Assembly (NCBI GenBank): GCA_031274285.1
Contig: JAISQJ010000124.1
Location: 1 to 33,159 of the forward strand
Reading direction: 5' to 3'
DNA from: Treponema sp.
GTDB lineage: Bacteria; Spirochaetota; Spirochaetia; Treponematales; Breznakiellaceae
DNA: 33,159 bases
This document shows, one piece after another, positions 8,301 through 15,410 of this stretch. Numbering within the stretch: position 1 is the stretch's first letter; every line of letters begins with the position of its first letter. The translations under genes were made by a program, and so were the position numbers. The notes under the pieces were generated by a model. It made no database searches and had not been told where the DNA came from. It saw nothing but the letters and a program-made list of their open reading frames with translations.

Positions 8301-8607
8301 GGTAGGGGAGCTTAAGCGGCAGCGCAGCGGCGTTACGATTCTCAATAACGTTATTAACCCCAACCGGGGAGACCGCGTGATACTCTACTACAGCCTGGAC
8401 CAGGGCGGCCGGGTAACGGCCCAGGTTTTTACCATGGACGGAACCCTGATCAAGGTTCTGGAACAGTCGGGGAAGCATGCGGGGGACTATGCGCTAAGCT
8501 GGGATGGGAAAAACCTGGGGGGCCGCTCCGTAGCCCGGGGGCTGTATTTTATCCGCATCGTGGCCCCCGGCATTGACGAAATCCGCAAGGTGATGGTGGT
8601 AAAATAA
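5398..8607 (+). CDS. large exported beta-rich protein with C-terminal FlgD-like domain
   Basis: The 1069-residue protein begins with a signal peptide (MKKPLFLALLLLLFPLVGGA). Residues ~20-350 are low-complexity repeats of short strands rich in Gly, Thr, Ala and Val (TVTIKTGTTF, AGNITVTAAGNLTIGGGITS), suggesting a beta-helix or filamentous stalk. Residues ~480-960 are Pro/Gly/Tyr-rich and less repetitive. The last ~95 residues (from VTILNNVINPNRGDRV to IRKVMVVK) match the FlgD Ig-like domain seen at the C-terminus of many exported proteins; the markers are LSWDGKNLGGRSVARGLYF. It is probably surface-exposed or periplasmic, possibly an adhesin or a glycan-binding protein. No catalytic motif was seen. 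The start has only a weak ribosome binding site. The gene converges on mutL with a 9-base gap. Confidence 0.75.
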   Translation: MKKPLFLALLLLLFPLVGGAVTVTWDGDQNNGLWGDGGNWDTGSPPNSGDDVVIPGGLFTTYPNSIPSLVIQAGSNAWGSLTLGSSVTLEITGTVTIKTGTTFNLIGPGTFKAGAVTIEHDGVNPAVALNLSVNAALEATGAVTVASGALNLSGDGTIEAGTVAIQTGAALDLGDRTITVGNAVTSAGTITASGGSIVVTAGDFTQTGGSISAGGNITVTAAGNLTIGGGITSTAGTVTLSAGSGISLGADINAAAGNITFSAAVTLSGNAAVASSGGNIYFAGNLLVPQSRALTLDCQAVSIAGNVELYGALYAGPASSSSITITVGGNWIQTKSGFSDMANTGTFYPQAGTVIFTSGAVTIDGINTAWHNLEFSFAAGPAVKFRNYPAAAYDSVAALGHHIGGALTVAAGGKLTRLSPVAGDYADASGLPADPLDEAVLNNGQANKFWNLFYKANDFSSLGNNTEVDWCWIRPRVSGAIHLPVVDEWKRPQDPGYAASNARYNAGWNAPYVIYSFTEDWDHNGRIDHIRVQSYAPLDGDFSGLNVNIGGGYRVTGYSTPTVQTEYFFYITLEEKEHPDTDQRPPVQSISGNLYASGGPRILESARIPIDTAPPRIVSSLALPGGNELFIRTSEAVEFVPGAGNSITANGRTGAFTVTPAPGGTAGREFIIGNVPPMGAGLLSGGGKFAFGPAPAAGPGYFRDVPGTFQYPPKIGNETLTGCPLWWPKDREYGYGTPAGYIDAAQSWPPAWNPAGPPPPGLTAAIRAPNFNRRDPSSPDYGRRLTDLLIAAPPVNANSPFFVQPVYAHDFTGTAELNPLSRIFVFDGSKQLLDMDVTLQAKLNSPALPGFTGLRLYCASDKSIPAEFRSSGERDGLEGIWLPGLPPGSPAQGLIPRRYGDAYQADGDPSPGNDLYNFTIPHEALVSGGTLEFYFHPQGGVSSDLFVARLDTGNSAPWYRNVKPFSFRVGELKRQRSGVTILNNVINPNRGDRVILYYSLDQGGRVTAQVFTMDGTLIKVLEQSGKHAGDYALSWDGKNLGGRSVARGLYFIRIVAPGIDEIRKVMVVK

Positions 8608-8616
8608 GTACCTGGG

Positions 8617-10572
8617 TTAGCTCCGGTTTACCCCGTGGTACAGGTCGGCCCGGCTTAACTCCACCCATATCGGGCGGCCGTGGGGGCAGCGGGGAATGGG
8701 GAGGGCCAGGGCGCTCTCCGCCAGGGTGAAGGCGGTCCTGTCGTCCAGCCGGTCGCCGTCCTTTATGGCCCGGTGGCAGGAGAGGGTGGCGGCCCAGTGT
8801 TCCGCCATGTTTTCCCCCGCGTTTCGCAGGTCCCGCAGGGCTTCCAGGGTTTCGCCGTCCGAGAGCCGCCAGCCTGCAGGCAGGGCCGTGATCTGCCAGC
8901 GGCCGTTTCCCTCTTCCTGGATGCCGATTCCCAGTTTATCCAGTTCCCCCTGTTTTGCCCTGAGGAAACGGTCCTCCCCGGCGTCCTCAACGCTAAAGGG
9001 GATGGGGGCCAAAAGTTCCTGCCGGGCAATGGGCCTGGAGAGGAACTGGTCGTACAAGATGCGCTCGTGGGCCGCGTGCTGGTCGATAAGGTAGAGCTTT
9101 TCCCCCCGCTCGGCCAGGAGGAAAAGGCCGAAGGCCCGGCCGATGAAACGGAGGCCCGTCGGCCCTATGGGCCGATCCCCGCCCGGCCCCCCGGCCCGGC
9201 CCGCGTCCGTCGGCCCTACGGGCCGACCCCCGCCGCGCTCCGCCGGCCTGGCTCCGTAGGGCGGTTCGGCCTCCGCGGTTTCCAGGCCCCGGCCCGTGTC
9301 CGTCGGCCCTATAGGCCGGCCCCCGCCGCGCTCCGCCCGCCCCGGCCGGGGGGCAAAGTCCGGCCTCCTGTTCAGCAAGGCTTCCATGGCAAGGCTGTCG
9401 GCGGGGCGGCCGCCGGTCCGGGGGCCGTCCCGGGGCCCCGCCCCCTCCCTTGAAAAGCCGTGTTCCCGGCCCCCGGAGGAAGGACCTTCGGGGAACAGGG
9501 GGGCCGGCGGCTCCAGGGCAGGGCGGCTTGACTTTTGCGGAGAGGAGCGCAGGAAGTCCCGCAGCGCCGAAGTTATGGCGTGGTGCAGGGCGCCGCCGTC
9601 GGCAAAGCGGGCCTCCCGCTTGGCGGGGTGGATGTTAAAGTCCGCCAGCGCCGGGTCTATGTCGATGTAAACCGCCCCCACCGGATGCACCCCATTGGGG
9701 AACCAGCCCTGGAGCCCGTATTCCAGGGCCTGCAGCAGGCTGTAGTCCTGGATTCGGCGGTGGTTGGCAAAGACAAATTGCTGCCGCCGGTCGCTGCGGT
9801 AAAGCTCCGGCCCCCCCGCCACAATGGTCACCCGAAAACCCTCGCCCAGGGCATAGATCTCGTGGAGCAGGTTTTTCTCGGAAACCGATTTCGCCCCGCC
9901 GCCTTCCCGCAGAACCATGGCAAAACGCTCCTTCAGGCTTTCCGCCCTGGGAAGCGATAATTTGAGTACCCCGTCCTGGGTAAAACGAAAATCAAGGTCC
10001 GGGAGCACCAGGGCCTTGTCGATAAGGGCCTGGCGGCAGAGCAGGGCCTCGCTGCCCCCCCGTTTCAGGAAACGTTTCCGCGCGGGGATAGTGTCAAAGA
10101 GACCCAGCGCCCGGACGCTGGTACCCCGGCCCCGGTTCCCCGCTTCGATGCGGGGGGGCCGGTTTTCGCCGGGACCGGCCAGGAGCTTCCATGCCTCCCC
10201 GCCGCCGTCGCTGCTTACAATCTCCAGCGCCGCCACCGCCGCGGCCGCGGCCAGGGCCTCCCCCCGGAAACCCAGAGTCACCGCGGAACTAAGATCATCC
10301 AGGGAACGGATCTTGCTGGTGGCATGGGTAAGGGTGCAGAGTTCCAGGTTTTCCCGGTCCATCCCCTCGCCGTCGTCGTCTACCTCCACCCGGCGGCTGC
10401 CCCCCTCATCGATAAACACCTCGATCCGCTTTCCCCCGGCGTCGATGGCGTTATCCAAAAATTCCCGCACCAGCGCGGCGGGGCGGTCCACCACCTCCCC
10501 GGCGGCAATCTTTCGCGCCTCCTCCGGGGGCAGCACCGCGATTCGGCGGGGCCTCTCCCTTAGTGTAATCAC
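8617..10572 (-). CDS. mutL: DNA mismatch repair protein MutL
   Basis: This is the GHKL ATPase that links mismatch recognition to strand incision. The N-terminal domain has IAAGEVVDRPAALVREFLDN (catalytic Glu, Mg-binding Asn), DDDGEGMD and GFRGEAL. The C-terminal domain has DQHAAHERILYD, SCHRAIKDGDRL and CPHGRP, the three motifs of endonuclease-type MutL found in bacteria lacking MutH. The last acidic residue of the first motif is Asp where DQHA-x2-E-x4-E expects Glu. The linker holds a DNA-level repeat (see 9156-9337). The preferred start is GTG at 10572, because GGAGG sits 9 bases upstream; a TTG at 10593 is also open but overlaps xseB. The protein is 651 residues. It is third in the operon xseA-xseB-mutL. 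Confidence 0.95.
   Translation of the reverse strand: MITLRERPRRIAVLPPEEARKIAAGEVVDRPAALVREFLDNAIDAGGKRIEVFIDEGGSRRVEVDDDGEGMDRENLELCTLTHATSKIRSLDDLSSAVTLGFRGEALAAAAAVAALEIVSSDGGGEAWKLLAGPGENRPPRIEAGNRGRGTSVRALGLFDTIPARKRFLKRGGSEALLCRQALIDKALVLPDLDFRFTQDGVLKLSLPRAESLKERFAMVLREGGGAKSVSEKNLLHEIYALGEGFRVTIVAGGPELYRSDRRQQFVFANHRRIQDYSLLQALEYGLQGWFPNGVHPVGAVYIDIDPALADFNIHPAKREARFADGGALHHAITSALRDFLRSSPQKSSRPALEPPAPLFPEGPSSGGREHGFSREGAGPRDGPRTGGRPADSLAMEALLNRRPDFAPRPGRAERGGGRPIGPTDTGRGLETAEAEPPYGARPAERGGGRPVGPTDAGRAGGPGGDRPIGPTGLRFIGRAFGLFLLAERGEKLYLIDQHAAHERILYDQFLSRPIARQELLAPIPFSVEDAGEDRFLRAKQGELDKLGIGIQEEGNGRWQITALPAGWRLSDGETLEALRDLRNAGENMAEHWAATLSCHRAIKDGDRLDDRTAFTLAESALALPIPRCPHGRPIWVELSRADLYHGVNRS
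9156..9337. repeat. three palindromic repeat copies inside the mutL linker
   Basis: The core CGTCGGCCCTACGGGCCGAC and close variants occur at about 9157-9176, 9208-9227 and 9301-9320. Each is a near-perfect palindrome followed by CCCCGCC. The second and third copies share about 40 bases, extending into CGCGCTCCGCC. In the MutL frame they encode RP(I/V)GPT, usually preceded by a Gly-rich stretch. The repeat is therefore read in frame in the disordered inter-domain linker and does not break the gene. Confidence 0.75.
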
Positions 10573-10576
10573 GGTA

Positions 10577-10870
10577 CTAATCCTCCCCGTCAAAAAGTTC
10601 CAGTTCGGGACTTTCGGTGTCCGGGGCCTCCGTTTCGTTCAGCAGCAACTCTATCCGGCTTTCCACCTTTTCCAGGTCCTTTTCCAGAGTCCTGGCGATG
10701 CGTATCCCCTCCTCAAAGGCCCTTAGGGCCTCGTCCAGGGGCACATCGGTTTGGCGGATCAGCTCCCCCAGTTCTTCCAGCTTTTCCAGCCGTTCCTCAA
10801 AATTTTTCATCCGGGGGGGATTCTTTATGCCCGCCTCTTTTTTCCCCGGTTTTTCAGATCTCTTGGCCAT
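10577..10870 (-). CDS. xseB: exodeoxyribonuclease VII small subunit
   Basis: XseB is a small helical protein that binds the XseA arms to form active exonuclease VII, which degrades single-stranded DNA. The core FEERLEKLEELGELIRQTDV, then LDEALRAFEEGIRI and LEKVESRIELLL, is diagnostic. ATG at 10870 is chosen because GGAGG lies 7 bases before it; the longer open frame to 10936 would overlap xseA and has no such site. This gives 97 residues, slightly above the usual ~80 because of a basic N-terminal extension (AKRSEKPGKKEAG) and an acidic tail. It ends 4 bases before the mutL GTG, so the two are probably translationally coupled. Confidence 0.92.
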   Translation of the reverse strand: MAKRSEKPGKKEAGIKNPPRMKNFEERLEKLEELGELIRQTDVPLDEALRAFEEGIRIARTLEKDLEKVESRIELLLNETEAPDTESPELELFDGED

Positions 10871-10898
10871 CAGCAATCCTCCATCCTTCAAGGCCCCT

Positions 10899-12110
10899 TC
10901 AATGCTCCGCCGTACTAACCGTTTCCGTAACCGCACCGATGCGGCCTTCCCACAGCCGGATACTCAAAGGATCGCCGCGCTCCGCATCCGCGGCCCGGCG
11001 CAGCAGCTTCCCGGTACGGCAGTTTATGGTCACGGAAAAACCCCGCTCCAGAATGGCCCTGGGACTGGACGCTTCCAGACCGGCACAGGTAATCTGCAGA
11101 CGGCGCCGCAGTTCCGCTATTTTTCCCCCCAGGGCGGCCACCAGGTCCTCCTTGGCGTCGTCAAAACGTATAAGCCGGGGCTGCAGGATACCCCGGAAAC
11201 GGTATTCCAGGTCTGCCAGGCCAAAGGGCTTGGCCAAAAGCCGGACCCGCTCAATCCTGGATCTGATGATCCGCTCCAATTCCGCTGCGGCCTCCCGGAT
11301 ACTCAGCAGCGCGGCCTCCCGGTTTTCGCTCACCAGCTCCGCGGCCGCCGACGGGGTAGGGGCCCGCAGATCTGCGGCAAAATCGCAGAGGGCCCAATCC
11401 ACCTCGTGCCCCACGGCGCTGATAACGGGGATCTCCGATGCGGCCACCGCCCGGACCACCGCTTCCTCGGAAAAGGGAAGCAGGTCCTCCAGGGCGCCGC
11501 CCCCCCGGCCCACGATAAGCACATCCCCCAGGGCCCAGCGGTTAGCCTGAACAATACGCCGGGCTATACCCTCCGCCGCGCCGCTCCCCTGGACCAGGGT
11601 AGGCAGGATAATTACCCGTACCCCCGCGGCCCTCCGGCCCAGGACATTCAGAATATCCCGCACCGCCGCGCCCGTGGGGGAACTCACCACCGCCACCACC
11701 GAGGGGAAGCGGGGAATAGGCCGCTTACGCCCCTCGTCAAAAAGCCCCTCCGCGGCAAGCTTCCGCTTCCGCTTTTCCAGCATGGCCAGAATATCCCCGG
11801 TCCCCGCAAGACCCATTTCCTCGCAGATAATCTGGTAATTCCCCCGCTGGGGGTAGACCGAAACATTCCCCCGGACCCGGACCAGCATACCGTCCCTGGG
11901 CTCAAAATCCAAACCCCGCTGCTGCGCCCGGAACATCACCGCCTGGATCACCGCACCCCCGTCCTTCAGGGTAAAGTAAAGGTGGCCGGAACCGGCGGCA
12001 TGGCAGTTGGAAATTTCCCCCTCCACCGTCACGCCGGAAAAAGAACCCTCCAGGGCCCTGCGGATCCGGTCGGTAATCTGTGAGACACTAAATACCTGTT
12101 CCCCTGCCAT
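10899..12110 (-). CDS. xseA: exodeoxyribonuclease VII large subunit
   Basis: This is the catalytic subunit of exonuclease VII. An N-terminal OB fold (residues ~1-100, FSVSQITDRIRRALEG and VEGEISNCHAAGSGHLYFTL) is followed by the catalytic domain with VVSSPTGAAVRDIL, GRGGGALEDLLPFSEE and VGHEVDWALCDFAADLRAPT. A coiled-coil region and the C-terminal strand (ILERGFSVT) follow. The 403-residue length is within the normal range. The ribosome binding site GGAGGG sits unusually close to the ATG, but no better start is seen. It is the first gene of the leftward operon with xseB (28 bases downstream) and mutL; its promoter must lie in the palindrome-rich spacer 12111-12486. Confidence 0.95.
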   Translation of the reverse strand: MAGEQVFSVSQITDRIRRALEGSFSGVTVEGEISNCHAAGSGHLYFTLKDGGAVIQAVMFRAQQRGLDFEPRDGMLVRVRGNVSVYPQRGNYQIICEEMGLAGTGDILAMLEKRKRKLAAEGLFDEGRKRPIPRFPSVVAVVSSPTGAAVRDILNVLGRRAAGVRVIILPTLVQGSGAAEGIARRIVQANRWALGDVLIVGRGGGALEDLLPFSEEAVVRAVAASEIPVISAVGHEVDWALCDFAADLRAPTPSAAAELVSENREAALLSIREAAAELERIIRSRIERVRLLAKPFGLADLEYRFRGILQPRLIRFDDAKEDLVAALGGKIAELRRRLQITCAGLEASSPRAILERGFSVTINCRTGKLLRRAADAERGDPLSIRLWEGRIGAVTETVSTAEH

Positions 12111-12486
12111 CCCTCCAGCATAGCAGAGAGCAGCCCCGGCATAAAGCGGAGCCCGCCGCCTCCCCCGTTGGGCGCCTCCCCGCCTCCGGCGGGGACCGGG
12201 CTAATGAACAAGCCGCCGGAGGCGGCGTCGTACAATCGCTTCCTTAACTCACAGCCCCGCAGGGGCTGATTCAGGGCTCCGCGCCTGGGGGCGCTCCGGT
12301 TCCCTCCCCCGCGAACCAGTGAGCGGGTTCTCCGCGCCGGGACTAAACCCCTCCTATCCCTGGCGCTTCGCCGGGCGCCGCGGTTATGTCCCATCTTCAG
12401 CATTGCCTGTCAATCACTTGCCTGGCAATGCTATTGCCTTGACAATTCAGCCCCATCGTTTATCATTCCTCCATGGAGATTAACCA
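12111..12486. repeat. palindrome-dense spacer between divergent genes
   Basis: The 376 bases hold no convincing gene but many inverted repeats. CCCCGCC/GGCGGGG lies at 12178-12194. GCCGCC/GGCGGC lies at 12212-12226. CCGCCTCCGGCGG (12180-12192) is the exact reverse complement of 12213-12225, so the two can also pair with each other. CAGCCCC/GGGGCTG lies at 12252-12268, and GAACC/GGTTC at 12313-12330. AGCATTGCC (12399-12407) pairs with GGCAATGCT (12424-12432). The GC-rich part resembles clustered REP-like elements. The last pair lies just upstream of the promoter at 12439. Confidence 0.6.
12439..12466 (+). promoter_or_regulatory. sigma-70-type promoter for the DUF1266 gene
   Basis: TTGACA (12439-12444) is followed after 16 bases by TATCAT (12461-12466), 20 bases before the ATG at 12487, with TGGAG in between. 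The inverted repeat AGCATTGCC...GGCAATGCT (12399-12432) ends 7 bases before the -35 box and could be an operator. The leader would be very short, about 10-15 bases. Confidence 0.65.
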
Positions 12487-13575
12487 ATGAAAAAGCTACT
12501 GCTCATGGTCATTGTTTTAGTAAACAGCATCTCCTTAAATGCGGAAGATGCCGGTAAAATTGTCGCCTTAGAGATAACTGGCATCCCGAATCAGTATGAT
12601 GGTAAATATGGAATGGCCCAAATCTATCTTGATGGCGGTGAGCGCCCAAGGGTGAACCACAGAATCTTTGGAACCATGTTTTCCGGAGAACTTAAATTTA
12701 CTGATGGCACGGCCTGGACAGCAGACATGGTTGAAAAAAATGTCAGGTATCAAGTGATATTAGTTATTGTTGACAGACAGGACGACAGCGCCTCTATTAC
12801 CAAATATTCCAGGCGGTTCTTAATTGACTCCGATGTTGTTTCCCTGAACTTTGATCTGGATTTTTTTGATTCTCCCTATGAGGCGTTGCAGCGGTATTCG
12901 CCGTTACGAAGCAAATTGCCGGAGGAAAAATTATGGGCATTAGCATTAACAGGTTTTCTGACAACAGCAAACCATGACCAGCACGATCTGCTGGGATTCA
13001 ATGATATAAACGAATCCAACAAGACAAACTATTCAAATCTCTTGAAAAGAGACTGGGGTATTAATAACAGGGACGAACTATTGGCGACGATTCAAAATAC
13101 AGAAACTAATGGCCATGCGGGCAGACTAAGACAGATAAAACAAATTATACAAGAAACGATAGATGGGCGGGGAAGCTTTTCAATAATCGCCGTAAATAAT
13201 AAATACCATCTTGATTCCCGTAATTACAACTATTTAAAATTCGTAGTATTAAATTGGGACCGGTTCAATAACAGAAGCATACAGGCATGGGATTTAGGCA
13301 GGGTGATTGCACTCTGCAGATGGGGCTATAGCGCAGGATTCTTGACCGAAGAAGAAGCTTGGGAAAAGATAATGTATTACGCACGAAAGATACAACCGCT
13401 GTACGAGTCCTGGGAAGAATACGGATATGATTATTATATGGGCCGTATTTTTTGGGCATCCGGATTTGGCGACGATGTTAATTATTTGCATCAAACTGAC
13501 AAATTATACAAAGATTTAACAGGGGAGCAGGGATACTGGAGAAATTTTATATGGAACCAAAATTTGGGGGAGTGA
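12487..13575 (+). CDS. exported DUF1266-domain protein
   Basis: A signal peptide (MKKLLLMVIVLVNSISLNA, residues 1-19) precedes a beta-rich segment and then a DUF1266-like C-terminal half. The recognisable pattern is a Trp-Asp-x-GR-x2-ALCRWGY motif (AWDLGRVIALCRWGYSAGFL), EEAWEKIMYYARKI, YESWEEYGYDYYMGRIFWAS, then a final Gly/Trp-rich stretch. The function of DUF1266 is unknown; here it is predicted to act outside the cytoplasm. Base composition is clearly more AT-rich than in the flanking xseA and 13605 genes, suggesting a different origin. It has its own promoter (12439). The next gene starts 29 bases after its stop. Confidence 0.75.
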   Translation: MKKLLLMVIVLVNSISLNAEDAGKIVALEITGIPNQYDGKYGMAQIYLDGGERPRVNHRIFGTMFSGELKFTDGTAWTADMVEKNVRYQVILVIVDRQDDSASITKYSRRFLIDSDVVSLNFDLDFFDSPYEALQRYSPLRSKLPEEKLWALALTGFLTTANHDQHDLLGFNDINESNKTNYSNLLKRDWGINNRDELLATIQNTETNGHAGRLRQIKQIIQETIDGRGSFSIIAVNNKYHLDSRNYNYLKFVVLNWDRFNNRSIQAWDLGRVIALCRWGYSAGFLTEEEAWEKIMYYARKIQPLYESWEEYGYDYYMGRIFWASGFGDDVNYLHQTDKLYKDLTGEQGYWRNFIWNQNLGE

Positions 13576-13604
13576 TTTGGGGGAGTGAGCACCCCCGGCC
13601 CGGG

Positions 13605-14429
13605 ATGAAGAAATCAAGCCTTTTCCTGTTTTTCTGCCTTGCCCTGCCCCGCTGTTTTTCCCAAGTTACCCTGGATAAGGGTCCGATGCTTGTTGGGGAA
13701 TCTGTCCGGGCTGCCGACCCCATGGTCTTGGTGGAGGGGGGAACTTTTCGGATGGGCAGTACCAATGGCGAAGCCTATGAAAGGCCGGTCCACACCGTAA
13801 AGCTGAACAGTTTCTATATGGGGAAGTATGAGGTGACCCAGGAGGAATGGATGGAACTCATGGACTTTAACCCCAGCAATTTTAAGGGCGATAACCTGCC
13901 GGTGGAAAACGTGCACTGGTTTGAGGCGGTGGAATACTGCAACAAACTCAGCCTAAAGGAGGGCCTAAACCCCGCCTACCGGGGCTCCGGCAGCGCCATT
14001 ACCTGTGATTTTAGCGCCTGCGGTTACCGGCTCCCCACGGAGGCCGAATGGGAGTACGCCGCCAAGGGGGGAAACCGGAATGCCAAGGCCTTTGAGTACG
14101 CCGGGGGGAACCGTGCGGATAGCGTGGCCTGGCATAACGGGAACAGCGGAAGCCGGACCCGCCCCGTGGGGACCAAAGAGCCCAACAGCTTAGGGCTTTA
14201 CGACATGAGCGGGAACGTTTTTGAGTGGTGCTGGGACCGGTATGGGCCCTATAGTTCCGATACCCAGGTAAATCCCCAAGGCCCTTCGGACCCCGCTTTG
14301 GATGGGTACCGCGTTATACGCGGCGGGAGCTATGACCTTGACGCCCGGTATGTCCGTACCGCCTACCGGGACTACGGCAGCCCCTCCAGCCGGAACCTCT
14401 ACCAGGGCTTCCGACTCGTCAGACCCTAA
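13605..14429 (+). CDS. exported SUMF1/FGE-fold protein without the catalytic cysteines
   Basis: The frame is open from 13551, but the ATG at 13605 gives a clean signal peptide (KKSSLFLFFCLALPRCFS) and avoids overlap with the upstream gene, so I chose it (274 residues). The SUMF1 fold is clear: MVLVEGGTFRMGS, FYMGKYEVTQEEW, LPVENVHWFEAVEYCN, YRLPTEAEWEYAAKGG, GLYDMSGNVFEWCWDRYG, YRVIRGGSY and GFRLVRP. In true formylglycine-generating enzymes two cysteines follow the GGSY motif. Here that stretch reads DLDARYVRTAYR, so sulfatase activation is unlikely. Treponemes carry many such paralogues. The base composition is GC-rich like the core genome, unlike its neighbours. Confidence 0.85.
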   Translation: MKKSSLFLFFCLALPRCFSQVTLDKGPMLVGESVRAADPMVLVEGGTFRMGSTNGEAYERPVHTVKLNSFYMGKYEVTQEEWMELMDFNPSNFKGDNLPVENVHWFEAVEYCNKLSLKEGLNPAYRGSGSAITCDFSACGYRLPTEAEWEYAAKGGNRNAKAFEYAGGNRADSVAWHNGNSGSRTRPVGTKEPNSLGLYDMSGNVFEWCWDRYGPYSSDTQVNPQGPSDPALDGYRVIRGGSYDLDARYVRTAYRDYGSPSSRNLYQGFRLVRP

Positions 14430-14447
14430 GGAGTTTGTTGCGCTTCG
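14429..14447 (-). repeat. copy of the interspersed repeat (19-base core)
   Basis: This stretch is the exact reverse complement of 1241-1259. It begins in the stop codon of the SUMF1-fold gene, paralleling the copy at 1155, which includes the stop codon of the universal-stress gene. The following ~100 bases to 14546 continue in frame for a few codons but contain nothing recognisable. Confidence 0.6.
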
Positions 14448-14546
14448 GGCTGTGATGTATGCGGCCGAAAGGTCATCAAGAGAGACCATCTTAAAGCCGT
14501 TGCGTGCGAAAAAGCTCTGTCCCTGATGGTATTTCCGTCAGCTTCA

Positions 14547-15368
14547 TTAATCCTTTGTCCACTTCCCATCGTTAAATACATACGTCCCCTTCTGTCTTCC
14601 GTTACCGCTGTAACAATCATAAAATAATTCATCCACCGGATCTCCATAGAATTCCAACTCAACATTTTCGCCTATGGTAACGGTTGTTATTTTGCTGCCC
14701 CGTGATGACAATCCTCCCGCAACCAAAACAACGGAATCGGGAATAACAAGGCTGGTCAAATAGTTATCCATATAAATATTCGTATACAATTCTTTAAGGG
14801 AGCCGGGAAGAACAATGCTTCTCAACTCATTATCCATAAAAGCGCCTGAGTCGATAGTATGTACACTGTCGGGAATTACTATTTCCGTTAATTGATTGGA
14901 CGCAAACGCCAACTGCCCTATTTTTTCCAGTTTTGCGGGAAGCGTAACGGCGGTCAGTTTATTACTCTGAAATGAGATAGTATCAATTACGGTTAGATTA
15001 TCGGGAAAAACAACGCTCTCGAGCATGTTATTTGAAAAGGCGGCTACTATTTTTGTTACCGTACTTGGAACAGTTAAAGAAGTTAACTTGTTGCCGGTGA
15101 ATGAAAAAAAACCTATCGTTTCAAGCCCTTCCGGTAAAACAAGGCTGGTCAACCCCTTGTCATCAAATGCGAACTCACCGATCACCGTCACCGGAAGGCC
15201 GTCGATGGTTTGGGGAATGGTTATTTCAGAAGCGTTTCCCTTAAAACCGGTAATGGTCAGGCTTTTCCCGTCGGGGTTCATTTCCGTACCAAATGAGACC
15301 GTCTGGGCCTGAATAGTTACGGCGATCAACAGCGGCAATAAGGACGAAACAAACAGTTTCTTGTACAT
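14547..15368 (-). CDS. exported BspA/TpLRR-type leucine-rich repeat protein
   Basis: A signal peptide (MYKKLFVSSLLPLLIAVTIQAQ) leads into about eight 22-23-residue repeats of the LRR_5 type. Each follows the pattern L-T-S-L-x-(V/L/I)-P-x-x-(L/V)-x-x-I-x-x-x-A-F-x-x-N; examples are LTSLVLPEGLETIGFFSFTG and LTEIVIPDSVHTIDSGAFMD. The repeats run from about residue 45 to 245, followed by a short polar tail. Such proteins are surface or secreted binding proteins in treponemes and Bacteroidetes; the ligand is unknown. AAGGGGAG lies upstream of the ATG. The gene converges on the SUMF1-fold gene and lies 42 bases downstream of the toxin gene on the same strand. Confidence 0.85.
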   Translation of the reverse strand: MYKKLFVSSLLPLLIAVTIQAQTVSFGTEMNPDGKSLTITGFKGNASEITIPQTIDGLPVTVIGEFAFDDKGLTSLVLPEGLETIGFFSFTGNKLTSLTVPSTVTKIVAAFSNNMLESVVFPDNLTVIDTISFQSNKLTAVTLPAKLEKIGQLAFASNQLTEIVIPDSVHTIDSGAFMDNELRSIVLPGSLKELYTNIYMDNYLTSLVIPDSVVLVAGGLSSRGSKITTVTIGENVELEFYGDPVDELFYDCYSGNGRQKGTYVFNDGKWTKD

Positions 15369-15410
15369 AAAATCTCCCCTTCTCCGTTAAGATGTACCGT
15401 TTCCCCTTTT

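Noticed and set aside
9156-9337. CRISPR array
   Set aside because: Three imperfect palindromic copies at unequal spacing inside an intact mutL frame, with no unique spacers and no cas genes.
10573-10593. TTG start for mutL at 10593
   Set aside because: It would overlap xseB, while GTG at 10572 has GGAGG at proper distance and fits the operon spacing.
12029-12403. Open frame crossing the xseA start into the palindromic spacer
   Set aside because: Overlaps xseA on the same strand in another frame; arginine/glycine-rich; no ribosome binding site or recognisable motif.
13551-13604. Start of the SUMF1-fold gene at 13551
   Set aside because: It would overlap the end of the DUF1266 gene and bury the signal peptide that begins at ATG 13605.
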